In this document: positions 34,924-44,048 of the stretch, piece after piece
Layout: every line of letters starts with the position of its first letter
How positions within the stretch are numbered: the stretch's first letter is position 1
Source: Candidatus Sabulitectum sp.
GTDB lineage: Bacteria; Fermentibacterota; Fermentibacteria; Fermentibacterales; JCC-6
NCBI GenBank assembly: GCA_023139045.1
Contig: JAGLOJ010000038.1
Location: forward strand, 46,969-110,968
Length of the DNA: 64,000 nucleotides
Reading direction: 5' to 3'
Translations under genes and position numbers: made by a program
The notes under the pieces: model-generated
What the model was told of the DNA's origin: nothing
Seen by the model: only the letters and a program-made list of their open reading frames with translations
The model's database searches: none

Positions 34924-36284
34924 CAGTTCACCTGCATTTCAGAAATAAGTATGTGTGGACCACCATAGGTCACGGCGATTGCACTGCTGCCCATTCTGGA
35001 ACAGCCTGACAGGCTGCCTGAAAGCTGCAGGTCATCACCGGTATCCAGTATGGATCCAAGTACATCAGTAACTTTACCGGATATTACCACAGGTGTTACA
35101 GGTTTATGCATCACTCCATTTCTAACGGTCCAGACCTCCTGCACAGCCATGCTGAATCTGTCCATGTCTGTTGCTCCACCCATGAATCCCCTAAGGTAGA
35201 GGCCATCATCAAGATGCATCATGAGTTTTTCCAACGGTGTTATGCCGGGTTCCATGTATGTGCATGTCATTCTGGGTTCAGGAGATCTACCTGGTTCAGA
35301 TATTCTGGCATTACCGGTTGGTTTGACTTCGTTTCTTGCGGCTGTTCCCATTGTGTGCAGCCAGTTGACTATCCTGCCGGAGGATACCAGCTGTGTTTTT
35401 GTGCCAGGAGTGCCTTCGTCATCCCACTGCATACTTCCCGGTTGATTCATCAGAAGTGAATCATCAATGATGTTCACACATTCCGATCCAACTTTTGAAC
35501 CAGTTCGCAGCAGGTGCGCAACTGCTGGATTGTTTTCCAGGAAGTCGGCCTCAACCAGGTGTCCGAATGCCTCGTGAATCAGAATTCCAGTAAGTTCAGG
35601 GTCAAGTATCACTCTGGTTTTGCCGGGGGCTATACTGGTCGTTGTTTCCCGTAAAAGGAGAGCTTTGCCAATTTTTGCAATCTGCTTTTCCCTGCCTTTG
35701 AACCGGTCAAATGAGCCGCGAAGAGCAAGTTCCTCGCTGGCAATCAGACCGGTGGGCAGTACAGCCTGTATTTTCATTGATCCCAGGTTTTCGATCTCTC
35801 TGATACTGGTTCCGCTGGAATTAACAATAACCCTGTCCCTGAGGATCTCATCGTAGGTTACTCTTGCTGAGCCCGAGGAAAGAGATGCCCCCAGGAGTTC
35901 ACAGTAATGTCTGCAAAGAAAGGACTTCTCCCGCAGTGGCACATCGGCGAGAGGAATACCGTTCACATCGTCACTGAAAGTGTCCCGGCAGGCTGGGGGC
36001 AGGATTGGGAATGGTACAGTATGAGATTTGCTTTGTATGGCCAGAGCTGCTGCCTTGTCCAGGGAATTATGCATCTGCTCAGGAGAACTGAATTCACACA
36101 TTCCCCATCTGCTGGAGATGAAAACCCTGGCTGTGCCGGTGAACTGTTCCACAGGACCTGTATTCATGTGGGTAAGTCCAGCCTGTATTACCGTAGTTCG
36201 GGAAGTATGCACAAGTCTGATCTCTGCGAAATCAGCTTCAGAGCTGGAAACGGCCTTCTCTGCCAGGTCTCTGTATTTCTGCAA
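34923..36284 (-). CDS. tldD: TldD-like zinc metallopeptidase
   Basis: I start at TTG 36284: a GAGAGG ribosome-binding site sits 6 nt upstream, and the longer open frame (to 36572) overlaps the TPR gene. The 453 residues contain the zinc motif HEAFGH (HExxxH) in LIHEAFGHLVEADFL, and the conserved metal-ligand region NIIDDSLLMNQPGSMQW. TldD/TldE hydrolyse peptides such as microcin precursors and the CcdA antitoxin. The TldE gene follows directly. Confidence 0.88.
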   Translation of the reverse strand: MQKYRDLAEKAVSSSEADFAEIRLVHTSRTTVIQAGLTHMNTGPVEQFTGTARVFISSRWGMCEFSSPEQMHNSLDKAAALAIQSKSHTVPFPILPPACRDTFSDDVNGIPLADVPLREKSFLCRHYCELLGASLSSGSARVTYDEILRDRVIVNSSGTSIREIENLGSMKIQAVLPTGLIASEELALRGSFDRFKGREKQIAKIGKALLLRETTTSIAPGKTRVILDPELTGILIHEAFGHLVEADFLENNPAVAHLLRTGSKVGSECVNIIDDSLLMNQPGSMQWDDEGTPGTKTQLVSSGRIVNWLHTMGTAARNEVKPTGNARISEPGRSPEPRMTCTYMEPGITPLEKLMMHLDDGLYLRGFMGGATDMDRFSMAVQEVWTVRNGVMHKPVTPVVISGKVTDVLGSILDTGDDLQLSGSLSGCSRMGSSAIAVTYGGPHILISEMQVN

Positions 36285-36294
36285 GCGTTTCCTC

Positions 36295-37038
36295 TCAGTT
36301 GTTTGGCAGGTTGCTGGAGGAAAGGTTCTCCAGACATATACGGGCAGAATCGGCCCACAGCCCATTTGGTTCAATGTGAAGATACCTGTTGATACTGTCT
36401 GTTGCCCGGAGGTTATCACTCTGCTCCATGTAGATAAGAGCCAGGAAGTGGTGAGCTTCAGCCATCCCGGCCATGGCTGCCGGAAGCAGTATTTCTCTTG
36501 CTGAAAATAGATTCCCGTTTTGAAAAAGCAGAGAACCCATTTGTACCCGGGCTTCACCTGCCAGTTCAGCATCCTCTATAATTATTCGGGTGAACCATGC
36601 AGTGGCTTCTTCAATATTGCCCAGTCTGCTTTCTGCCTTGGCCAGAACCATCCAGCATTGGCCATTCAGCGGTGCCAGCGCCAGGGCTGCTTCAGCATAC
36701 TCAAGTGCGTCAAAAGATCGACCTCGAACCAGAAGAAGCATCTCTGATATTTCCAGTGGTGCCCTGTGATCATCAGGTTTCAGGTCAATGTAAATTGAAT
36801 ATTCTTCCTCGGCGGTTGCCCATGAGCGGTTGATCACGGCTACTCTTGCCAGACCAAGATGAGCCTCGGAGGCATTTTCACTGATGTCAAGCGCAGCAGT
36901 GAACTCTCCCAGGGCTTTATCGGTCAATCCTTGATTAATGTATGCCATTCCTGTTTCAATATGCAGATCAACTGTCAGCGTCTCAACATCAATCCCTGGA
37001 AGCAACAGGGCTACGATCAGAAAGCAACTTGACATCAT
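36295..37038 (-). CDS. Secreted TPR-repeat protein
   Basis: A hydrophobic N-terminus (MMSSCFLIVALLLPGI) is followed by about 200 residues with five or six tetratricopeptide repeats: patterns such as ALGEFTAALDISENASEAHL, EYAEAALALAPLNGQCWM and EEATAWFTRII. TPR domains mediate protein binding. The start codon is ATG 37038. Only 10 nt separate its stop from the tldD start, so the three genes 37.0-33.6 kb form one operon. Confidence 0.8.
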   Translation of the reverse strand: MMSSCFLIVALLLPGIDVETLTVDLHIETGMAYINQGLTDKALGEFTAALDISENASEAHLGLARVAVINRSWATAEEEYSIYIDLKPDDHRAPLEISEMLLLVRGRSFDALEYAEAALALAPLNGQCWMVLAKAESRLGNIEEATAWFTRIIIEDAELAGEARVQMGSLLFQNGNLFSAREILLPAAMAGMAEAHHFLALIYMEQSDNLRATDSINRYLHIEPNGLWADSARICLENLSSSNLPNN

Positions 37039-37261
37039 TATTCCCTTCGTTCAAGTTGAATACTACTAGAAGGCTTACCGGGAATGCAACATTGCCTGAG
37101 AAGAAGCGTTCCCCGGCGCAGCATGATCACGCAACACCCACTGAGGGGGGATCTCGACAAAGGTTCAATTATCGTATAAGGAATCTGATCGCTGTTCCTC
37201 TTATATTTCCCACGCCGTATCGAACTGAAAAAACAATGTACAAAAGAATAGAGGAATCCGG

Positions 37262-38626
37262 ATGAGCAACAAATACGATCTTGTTATTCTCGGTGGAGGT
37301 CCAGCAGGATATATACCTGCAATCAGAGCCGCGCAGCTAGGACAAAAAGTTGCAGTTATTGAGAAAGATGCAATGGGTGGTGTCTGTCTTAACCGGGGTT
37401 GCATTCCCACAAAAACGCTGGTGGCATCGGCTTCTCTTTACAAACATGCTGCGATGGCGAAAAAATTCGGTCTTCAGGGATCTCTTGATTTTGACTATGC
37501 TTCAATTGCAAAGCGTAAGGATATGGTTGTAACAAGGCTTCGCAAGGGCATTGAAGCGCATTTCAAGCACATGAAAATAGAGATCGTCAGAGGGCATGGA
37601 AATCTCAAAAGTGCTGACCTCATCGATGTGGAAGGAAGAGAGCTTCAGGCCAGGAACATTCTACTGTCACCGGGCTCAGTTCCCATGCTTCCAGGATTCA
37701 TGAACCATGATGGTGTTCTTACAAGCAGGGAGATTCTTGCAATGGATACCCTTCCCGAAAGTCTGATCATCATCGGCGGAGGAGTCATCGGTTGCGAGTT
37801 TGCTTCAATCATGGCCTCTTTCGGAGTGAAAGTATCCATTGTGGAAATGCTCTCCAGTATTCTTCCCGGTGTAGATGCTGATGTTGCTGCTGTGGTATTG
37901 AAGGCTCTCAAGAAAGCAAAAGTGAAGATCCACACCGGGCAGCCGGCAGAGAATGTCAATATTTCACAGGATGAAGCTTCAGTGACCCTTGGAGACGGCA
38001 CAATTATTACAGCTCATAAACTCCTTGTGGCCATTGGCAGAAAATCCAGAACAGCAGACTCCGGCTTTGAAGCAGCCGGCATCGCGATGGATGAAAAAGG
38101 TAACATCATCACCGATGACAACAACCGGACAAACCTGAAGAATGTTTTTGCAGCGGGCGATGCCACCGGCAAATGGCAGCTTGCTCATGCTGGCAGTGCA
38201 CAGGGAATTTCCGCTGTGCATGAAATGTTTGACGCAGCTCCCCGGAAAATCAATGTTGACGCAATGAGCAACTGTATTTTTACATTCCCGGAAGTTGCCA
38301 TGGTTGGCCCCGGCGAGGACGAATGGAGGGAAAGAGGAGTAAAAGTAAGAACATCCACCTCCAGATACATCGCCAACGGCAAAGCAATGGGAATGAATGA
38401 AACAGAGGGTTTTGTTAAACTTATCTGTAAAGAGCAGGATGATACCATTATCGGAGTACAGGCCGTAGGTGCAGACGCATCCAGTCTGACAGGCTGGGCG
38501 GTTATGGCAGTTAATGCTGGAATCAAGGCATCTGATGCAGCCGGTTACATCCATCCACATCCCACACTTTCAGAGCTGTTTATGGAAGCCAGTGAGGGAA
38601 TGGGATACGGTGCCATACATGGATAG
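37262..38626 (+). CDS. lpdA: Dihydrolipoyl dehydrogenase
   Basis: The 454-residue flavoprotein has the FAD-binding GGGPAGYIPAIRAAQ at the start, the redox-active disulfide GGVCLNRGCIPTKT, a NAD-binding loop IIGGGVIGCEFASIMAS and the active-site His-Glu (HPHPTLSELF). It reoxidises lipoyl groups of 2-oxoacid dehydrogenase or glycine-cleavage complexes, although none of the other subunits is in the window. GAGGAATCCGG precedes ATG 37262. mazG overlaps its end by 8 nt. Confidence 0.92.
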   Translation: MSNKYDLVILGGGPAGYIPAIRAAQLGQKVAVIEKDAMGGVCLNRGCIPTKTLVASASLYKHAAMAKKFGLQGSLDFDYASIAKRKDMVVTRLRKGIEAHFKHMKIEIVRGHGNLKSADLIDVEGRELQARNILLSPGSVPMLPGFMNHDGVLTSREILAMDTLPESLIIIGGGVIGCEFASIMASFGVKVSIVEMLSSILPGVDADVAAVVLKALKKAKVKIHTGQPAENVNISQDEASVTLGDGTIITAHKLLVAIGRKSRTADSGFEAAGIAMDEKGNIITDDNNRTNLKNVFAAGDATGKWQLAHAGSAQGISAVHEMFDAAPRKINVDAMSNCIFTFPEVAMVGPGEDEWRERGVKVRTSTSRYIANGKAMGMNETEGFVKLICKEQDDTIIGVQAVGADASSLTGWAVMAVNAGIKASDAAGYIHPHPTLSELFMEASEGMGYGAIHG

Positions 38627-39374
38627 AACCACAAAGGCTCTCGAAGAGCTGTTAATCACTGTAAGAACCCTGCGCAGCCCGGGAGGGTGCAGCTGGGATC
38701 AAAGTCAGACCCTGAAGACTCTGAGACCTTATATGCTGGAAGAAGCTTATGAAGTTGCCGATGCTGTGGACAACGACGACATGGATGAACTTAAAAAGGA
38801 GCTGGGCGACCTTCTTCTGCATATCATCATGTCTGCAGATATCTGCAGGGAAGAGAAAATATTCGACCTTGCTGATGTGGCGGATCAGGTTGCTCAAAAG
38901 CTCAAGAGAAGGCATCCCCATGTGTTCGATAAAACAACGTCACTTACCCCCGAAGAAGTCGAAAAGCAGTGGGAAGCAATCAAAGCAGCAGAGAAGAAAC
39001 AGCAGAAAAAGAAGTTCTTTGACTCTATCCCGGCAGCAATGCCAGCCCTTCAGAAAGCCTGGCGTATTCAACAGAGAGCTTCTGAGGTGGGATACATCGG
39101 TAAAACCCCGGAAGAAAGCAAAAAAAAGATTTCACTTCTTCTTGAGAAAACAGAGATCACTGAAGAGGATATGGGCAGAATCCTCTTTTTGCTTGCAGAC
39201 ATTGCTCGCCTCTCCAAAATGGAACCGGAAAAGGCTCTCAGGGAGAGGAACAGCGACTTCATCAACAGATTCGACCAACTTGAGGAACTTCTGGCTTCCA
39301 GAGGGAACTCACTGAACGACTCAGATACAGAGCAGATGAAAGAATGCAGTGCTATTGTTTTCAACGGACTCTGA
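38619..39374 (+). CDS. mazG: Nucleoside triphosphate pyrophosphohydrolase MazG
   Basis: MazG hydrolyses NTPs to NMP and PPi and protects against non-canonical nucleotides. Start ATG 38619 overlaps lpdA. The first MazG repeat is clear: SPGGCSWDQSQTLKTLRPYM, LEEAYEVADAVD and ELGDLLLHIIMSADI, i.e. the EExxE plus ExxD metal-binding pattern. A second, more diverged domain follows (about residues 110-235). Length 251 is typical. Confidence 0.92.
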   Translation: MDRTTKALEELLITVRTLRSPGGCSWDQSQTLKTLRPYMLEEAYEVADAVDNDDMDELKKELGDLLLHIIMSADICREEKIFDLADVADQVAQKLKRRHPHVFDKTTSLTPEEVEKQWEAIKAAEKKQQKKKFFDSIPAAMPALQKAWRIQQRASEVGYIGKTPEESKKKISLLLEKTEITEEDMGRILFLLADIARLSKMEPEKALRERNSDFINRFDQLEELLASRGNSLNDSDTEQMKECSAIVFNGL

Positions 39375-39451
39375 TTGTATTGTCGAAGCTGCTGTGAAAA
39401 ATTGTAAATAGTTGACAATGAGGCAATTCGAGTCTTCGTTCAATACGGAAT

Positions 39452-39830
39452 GCTGGTTCTATTGATCCGAATCTTGCCGTTAACGTCGAACTCTTTGATC
39501 TTTGTGGACGTAGTATCATTTCAGTTAATGAGTTAGTATCATCAAGATAAAACAGGATTCACCTACCCACATTGGGGATACCGACTGGTGTTTATTTTAT
39601 ACAAGTTACAACAGGGAGTACTGTTGTAAAAAGCAAAGCTATCATTATTCAGTAAAAGTAGGGGTGTGTGCAAATAGCGCATGATTCGGGGTTCGGAAGA
39701 ATTGAAACAGAAAACACAGTGCTACTTGGGCAGCGGAATCTACTTCGTTCGCGCTTCCATCAATGGCAGCACCGTTTCCAGCAGAATGACTATTGTAAGG
39801 TAACGAAAAAAGATTATCAATGGAAGGGCG
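39452..39830 (+). pseudogene. Scrambled remnants of a secreted protease with C-terminal sorting domain
   Basis: This gap of 667 bp before the subtilase holds broken pieces of a related gene. Bases 39452-39480 are identical to 40087-40115 of the subtilase (codons for the signal-peptide end). They run directly into a sorting-domain-like strand (NVELFDLCGRSIISVN) that stops at TAA, and then into GVYFIQVTTGSTVV. A third block, 39727-39830, repeats the last ~100 bp of the subtilase gene (41663-41767) with about four mismatches, including its stop and start of the terminator. Decay by recombination between paralogues is the likely cause. The rest, to 40041, shows only AT-rich promoter-like sequence. 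Confidence 0.75.
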
Positions 39831-40041
39831 CCCTTCTTCTATGTGCGCTGGGAACTTTGTCTGTATTGATTGGCTTCCCATCAAAATCGAATATGAAAAG
39901 ATGATCCCATGATCTATTGCTTTGCATATATATATATAGTATTTTCGGAGTCGGCAGAGAAGAATCCCGCTTATTCTTTAGTGTTTGAGGAGACTTGAAT
40001 AAGTGTCCCGCATTTTATCGGTACAATGAAAGGAAGTGCTT

Positions 40042-41739
40042 ATGAAACAGATCATCGTTTTGCTGGTAGTGGCTGCTATGGCCCTGGCTGGTTCTATTGA
40101 TCCGAATCTTGCCGTAGTTATGGCAGGTTCAACAGACACCGACCTTATCCCGGTATTCATTCTGGCCCATGGTCAGGTTGACAGAGACTGGGTTAATTCT
40201 GCAACAGACGGAATGAACAGAGATGACAGGCAGCAGTTTGCTGTCAGTGCCATGAAAGACATTGCGGATGTTGCCCAGAGTGGTATCATTGCTGAACTGA
40301 ATTATTCAAAAGCGGAGAATATCAAGTCACTCTGGCTCGCAAATGCAGTTTACTGTGAAGCAACCAGATCCACAATCAGAGCTATTGCATCCAGATCCGA
40401 TGTTGTTCTTATTGAAGGAGCTTCAGATCCAGATGCAGGACTTATTGAGCCTTATGATGTTCACAAGTCAACACCCGGGGAACTCGATAAAGCAATTGCA
40501 TGGGGTGTTACTAAAATCAATGCAGATGACGTCTGGGCTCTCGGCTATGAAGGTCAGGGTGTTATTGTTGGTGTTATCGACACCGGTGTTGACTACAATC
40601 ACACAGATCTTCATAACAACATGTGGCACGATACTGCTGCTGGTTATCACTATGGCTGGGACTTCTACAACAATGACAATGACCCTATGGATGACCACGG
40701 TCATGGAACTCACTGTTCCGGAAGTGTGGCAGGAATGGGAACTGGTGGTACCGAGACAGGAGTTGCCCCGTCTGCTACAATCATGGGCCTCAGGATCAAC
40801 TACTACAGCGGTGGAGAATACACATGGATTCAGGCAATGGAATTCGGCGCTGCCAATGGGGTTGCCGTTCTCTCGATGTCTCTTGGTTCAGGTCAGGGTA
40901 ACACAACCCTTCGCACCGCCGAGGAAAACCTTCTCACTGCTGGTGTTTACCACAGTGTTGCCGCTGCAAACGACGGCCCCGGAGCGGAAACCGTTACTTC
41001 TCCAGGCGACAGCCCTCCACCATGGTTCCATCCTGATCAGGTTAACCACGGTGGTCAGAGTGCTGTTGTAACTGTTGGAGCCACTGACAGCAATGACAAC
41101 ATTGCCAATTTCTCCAGCCGTGGTCCCGTTACCTGCTGGAATGACTATTCAAGTTCCAGCCCGCTGATTGACCCCGATATCAGCGGACCAGGTGTTGACG
41201 TTGTCAGCACACAGTGGAATGGCGGATACACCACAATGAGCGGTACTTCAATGGCAACACCTCACCTTGCCGGTGTGGCTGCGCTTATACTCAGCGCCAA
41301 TCCGAACCTCAGCGTTGCTCAGATGGACAGTATCATCGAAACTACAAGCCTTGATCTTGGTTCATCAGGCAAAGACAACACATACGGTGCCGGTCGTGTG
41401 GATGCCCATCAGGCAGTTCTTGCTGCTCTTTCAGTGACAAGTACTGAAGAGAACAATGGAGCAGTTGTTCCAGCAGCCATGGGTATCAGTGCTGTCAGCC
41501 CCAACCCTGTGAACAACTTCGCATCATTCAGCGTTTACACAGCCGTTGCCGGTACGGCTGATATCTCTGTGTTCGATGTAACAGGTCGCAGAGTGGCCAA
41601 CATCGATAACGATGAGATCGAATCCGGAGCCAATGCCTACAACTGGCAGATCCCTGCAGAAATGGGCAGCGGAGTCTACTTCGTTCGCGCTTCCATCAAT
41701 GGCAGCATCGTTTCCAGCAGAATGACTGTTGTAAGGTAA
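40042..41739 (+). CDS. Secreted subtilisin-like (S8) serine protease with T9SS-like C-terminal sorting domain
   Basis: A signal peptide (MKQIIVLLVVAAMALAG) is followed by a prodomain to about residue 155. The catalytic domain has the S8 triad: Asp180 in GVIDTGVDYNHTDL, His221 in DDHGHGTHCSGSVAG and Ser403 in MSGTSMATPHLAG. The last ~85 residues are a beta-rich sorting domain of the type A class (SPNPVNNFASFSVY, then FDVTGRRVANID and GVYFVRASINGS, ending RMTVVR). This suggests export and cell-surface attachment by a type IX-like system. AAGGAAG precedes ATG 40042. A short paralogue remnant lies just upstream. Confidence 0.92.
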   Translation: MKQIIVLLVVAAMALAGSIDPNLAVVMAGSTDTDLIPVFILAHGQVDRDWVNSATDGMNRDDRQQFAVSAMKDIADVAQSGIIAELNYSKAENIKSLWLANAVYCEATRSTIRAIASRSDVVLIEGASDPDAGLIEPYDVHKSTPGELDKAIAWGVTKINADDVWALGYEGQGVIVGVIDTGVDYNHTDLHNNMWHDTAAGYHYGWDFYNNDNDPMDDHGHGTHCSGSVAGMGTGGTETGVAPSATIMGLRINYYSGGEYTWIQAMEFGAANGVAVLSMSLGSGQGNTTLRTAEENLLTAGVYHSVAAANDGPGAETVTSPGDSPPPWFHPDQVNHGGQSAVVTVGATDSNDNIANFSSRGPVTCWNDYSSSSPLIDPDISGPGVDVVSTQWNGGYTTMSGTSMATPHLAGVAALILSANPNLSVAQMDSIIETTSLDLGSSGKDNTYGAGRVDAHQAVLAALSVTSTEENNGAVVPAAMGISAVSPNPVNNFASFSVYTAVAGTADISVFDVTGRRVANIDNDEIESGANAYNWQIPAEMGSGVYFVRASINGSIVSSRMTVVR

Positions 41740-41758
41740 CGAAAAAAAGATTATCAAT

Positions 41759-41786
41759 GGAAGGGCGTCCGAAAGGGCGCCCTTCC
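41759..41786 (+). terminator. Stem-loop after the protease gene
   Basis: GGAAGGGCG (41759-41767) and CGCCCTTCC (41778-41786) form a perfect 9-bp stem with a 10-nt loop, 20 bp after the stop codon. No T-run follows, so it may act as a transcript-end stabiliser or weak terminator. A decayed version of the same hairpin is in the upstream remnant (39822-39836). Confidence 0.55.
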
Positions 41787-41846
41787 TAAAAAGAGAAAAC
41801 ATACTGAACTGATAGTGATAATCCATTATCTTTATAAGTGAGCAGG

Positions 41847-42506
41847 CTATATCGGTTTGTAGAAAGAATTATTCTGACCGATTAAGATATCTTTGCAGAG
41901 TTGGTTCAACATATCTTTACTTATCTCGAAGTGCTTTATCATTTTTATATTTTCCAACCACTGCAGAGGAAAACTGCTTAATCTATTTATCAATATCTCC
42001 TTCTCAACAATGGACTTTTTATTGGCAATATGGAGAATATCATCCCAGGTGAACTCTTCGTGCCTGGCTAAATAAAATAAATCAAAAACATCCTTACCTT
42101 CATCACGGCCAACTATTGCAGTAACTTTATTTGCTAAAATATTCACCTTATTGTCAACTCTAATGCTGCCAATGATATTACTTTTACCTTGACGGTACAC
42201 TCTGTCATTTACAAAATCCAACTGTAATAAGTTATTAACAAGAACCCTGTGAAAGTCTCTGGCACTAACCAAATGATTCAGACTATACTTTCCTTCCAAT
42301 CCATCAAGAATCTCATTTATTGACTCACCAAACAGGTTGTCACTACTGGTGAAGAAATCCAAATCGTCGGAATATCTTGCATTGTAGTAAAAACGATGCA
42401 GAGCAGTTCCACCGGTTAAATAAAAACTGTTTTCCAAAGCGAACACAACTGACAACACTTTGTCTTGCAATGCATAAAGCTGTTTGTAATTTATCGTATT
42501 TTCCAT
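41847..42506 (-). CDS. AbiEii/AbiGii-type nucleotidyltransferase toxin-like protein
   Basis: The 219-residue protein has the nucleotidyltransferase-like motif SFYLTGGTALHRFYYNARYS followed by DDLDFF, i.e. the GG..S-x-D-x-D metal-binding pattern of DUF1814 (AbiEii) proteins, and later LANKVTAIVGRDEGKDVFDL. AbiEii toxins modify tRNA or other targets with nucleotides and are toxins of type IV toxin-antitoxin or abortive-infection modules. It overlaps the upstream gene by 16 nt, which is therefore its likely partner. Confidence 0.8.
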   Translation of the reverse strand: MENTINYKQLYALQDKVLSVVFALENSFYLTGGTALHRFYYNARYSDDLDFFTSSDNLFGESINEILDGLEGKYSLNHLVSARDFHRVLVNNLLQLDFVNDRVYRQGKSNIIGSIRVDNKVNILANKVTAIVGRDEGKDVFDLFYLARHEEFTWDDILHIANKKSIVEKEILINRLSSFPLQWLENIKMIKHFEISKDMLNQLCKDILIGQNNSFYKPI

Positions 42507-42871
42507 GCTAAACTCTCAATGTGATTATTTTCGCCTAAGAGGATATTTCTCAATATCAAAATATACCTATCAATATAATTATGATTGTAGCTTGATTCGA
42601 ATGTAGAAAAAAGCCGTTGGAGCATCTCTTTGTTAAACAATACTTGAAGAGTTCTCGCCTTATCTGTTGAGTTGTAAATAATTTTAGAGAAGAGCGACTG
42701 TTTTTGCCTGAAATCATCGGATTGAAGGATGGTCATAATGTCATTTACTGTAACATTGCAGTCCCAATAGCAATCTTTTATAAGCTGAGAATAAACAGCC
42801 GAATCTTTATCCACTTTTATCCATTTTCTGTTAGCTGCCAAGCCCAATACTCGATCAAAGCGAGCACACAA
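42491..42871 (-). CDS. Partner of the AbiEii-like gene, 5' end uncertain or lost
   Basis: A 126-residue helical protein read from TTG 42871 (VLGLAANRKWIKVD, then IKDCYWDCNVTVNDIMTILQ). Coding-like sequence continues in frame upstream of that TTG (NVIESFKEKPFLNL) to about 42913 without a standard start codon or ribosome-binding site, so the natural start may have been removed by rearrangement. The sequence does not look like AbiEi; the FW-like 'CYWD' and 'ILxxGD' layout resembles DUF6922-type proteins, which often precede DUF1814 genes. Function: likely antitoxin or accessory (inference). Confidence 0.55.
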   Translation of the reverse strand: MCARFDRVLGLAANRKWIKVDKDSAVYSQLIKDCYWDCNVTVNDIMTILQSDDFRQKQSLFSKIIYNSTDKARTLQVLFNKEMLQRLFSTFESSYNHNYIDRYILILRNILLGENNHIESLAWKIR

Positions 42872-42931
42872 ATTCAGGAAAGGTTTCTCTTTAAATGATT
42901 CTATTACATTATTCAGGATAAATCAAGACAT

Positions 42932-43070
42932 TCAGAAATATCCAGAGCCCAGTTCGGCTGTTATCTCCTGCGCCTGATGCGTTCCAGGCGGGAACGCTTC
43001 AAATGAGTAGACAGTGTTACCCAGTTTATTGAAGACGAAGCTCACTGTTCTACTGCATTTGTTTGCCGAA
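42932..43070 (-). pseudogene. Remnant of a C-terminal sorting domain
   Basis: On the minus strand this stretch reads TVSFVFNKLGNTVYSFEAFP, then GTHQAQEITAELGSGYF and TGA at 42934. This is the spacing and pattern of a type A sorting domain truncated at the 'SGVYF' strand. There is no start or upstream gene. The rest of the 428-bp gap (42872-43299) holds no gene I can support; weak AT-rich sequence precedes the PIN gene. Confidence 0.45.
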
Positions 43071-43299
43071 ATTATTTCTTTTTATAAGCCTCTGCAACGG
43101 ATACTGTTATGATAGTGACCTATGGTAGGTTGCACAAGGGGGATTATTGTTCGGGGAATTCAGCAGAGCCTGCGAAGCACTGCCTGATCATTTGCCCGGA
43201 TTGTCAATAGCTATGGGGGGAATATGGGGTAGCCCATGACACGGGTTGAAGAATTGTAATACCATTGACATCTGACAGCTTATATGCTATCAATCGTTT

Positions 43300-43734
43300 A
43301 TGATTATTACTTTGGACACAAACATAATGTATCAGGCGCTTAGAAGTAGTGGGGGGGCATCTTTCTACATACTTCAACTTGTGCGTCGCGGAAGATTTCA
43401 AATTGCAATCTCAAATCCCACTTTCCATGAATATGAAGATGTGCTAATGCGACCTCAGTCTCTGAAGAAATTTGATCTTGACAGAGAAGATGTAATAAAG
43501 TTTCTCAGGTATATAGCGTTCATAGGAGAGAAGTTTGATCCTCGCTTTTTATTCAGACCAAACTTAAAAGATGAAGACGACAATATGTTTGTGGAGTTGG
43601 CTGTGACTAGTAACAGCAAATATCTTGTTACGAGCAATACAAAAGACTTCCAGCACACTGACTTGATATTTAAAGATTTTCAGTTGATTACACCTGCTGA
43701 ATTTGTAAAAGAATGGAGGAGAAACAATGGCTAA
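43300..43734 (+). CDS. PIN-domain toxin (COG1569-like)
   Basis: The 144-residue protein starts with the PIN acidic motif MIITLDTNIMYQAL (Asp6). It continues with a conserved acidic patch (EYEDVL) and KDEDDNMFVELAVTSNSKYL, then VTSNTKDF. PIN toxins are Mg-dependent RNases. The gene is directly upstream of and overlapping (8 nt) a ribbon-helix-helix protein, as in VapBC-like or COG1569 modules. It sits next to the CRISPR array. Confidence 0.85.
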   Translation: MIITLDTNIMYQALRSSGGASFYILQLVRRGRFQIAISNPTFHEYEDVLMRPQSLKKFDLDREDVIKFLRYIAFIGEKFDPRFLFRPNLKDEDDNMFVELAVTSNSKYLVTSNTKDFQHTDLIFKDFQLITPAEFVKEWRRNNG

Positions 43735-43996
43735 TGCATGCGTAATGACAGTGCGCATTCCCGCTGATCTCAAACGTCGAATCGAAGTTGTCGCTGAGGA
43801 ACAGGGAGTTTCTCTTAATCAGCTGGCAATGTATATGTTTACAAGGGAAGTTACATCCCTTGAAGCAGGAAGCAAAATTTCACAATACTGGGACGGTTAC
43901 AAGAAATCAGAGATTCTGCATGACTATGATGATGTTATGGGCAAAGTGAAAAGCAGAAAGGTTCCAGGGTGGGATAGGATAGAAAAAACGCTTTAA
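43727..43996 (+). CDS. Ribbon-helix-helix/HicB-like antitoxin
   Basis: An 89-residue protein with an N-terminal RHH fold: VMTVRIPADLKRRIEVVAEE, then QGVSLNQLAMYMFTRE, where the first strand inserts in the DNA major groove. The C-terminal tail (residues 50-89) is acidic to basic and probably binds and blocks the PIN toxin. The unusual order is toxin first, antitoxin second. The array begins 52 bp after its stop. Confidence 0.8.
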   Translation: MANACVMTVRIPADLKRRIEVVAEEQGVSLNQLAMYMFTREVTSLEAGSKISQYWDGYKKSEILHDYDDVMGKVKSRKVPGWDRIEKTL

Positions 43997-44048
43997 TCTG
44001 AGGAGGGTCTAATTCCCTCGCCTGCGATGTCTCAATAGCAACAACCAA

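Noticed and set aside
36284..36572. Upstream extension of the TldD frame to 36572.
   Set aside because: It overlaps the TPR gene in another frame and has atypical, Trp-rich composition; TTG 36284 has a good ribosome-binding site and fits homologue length.
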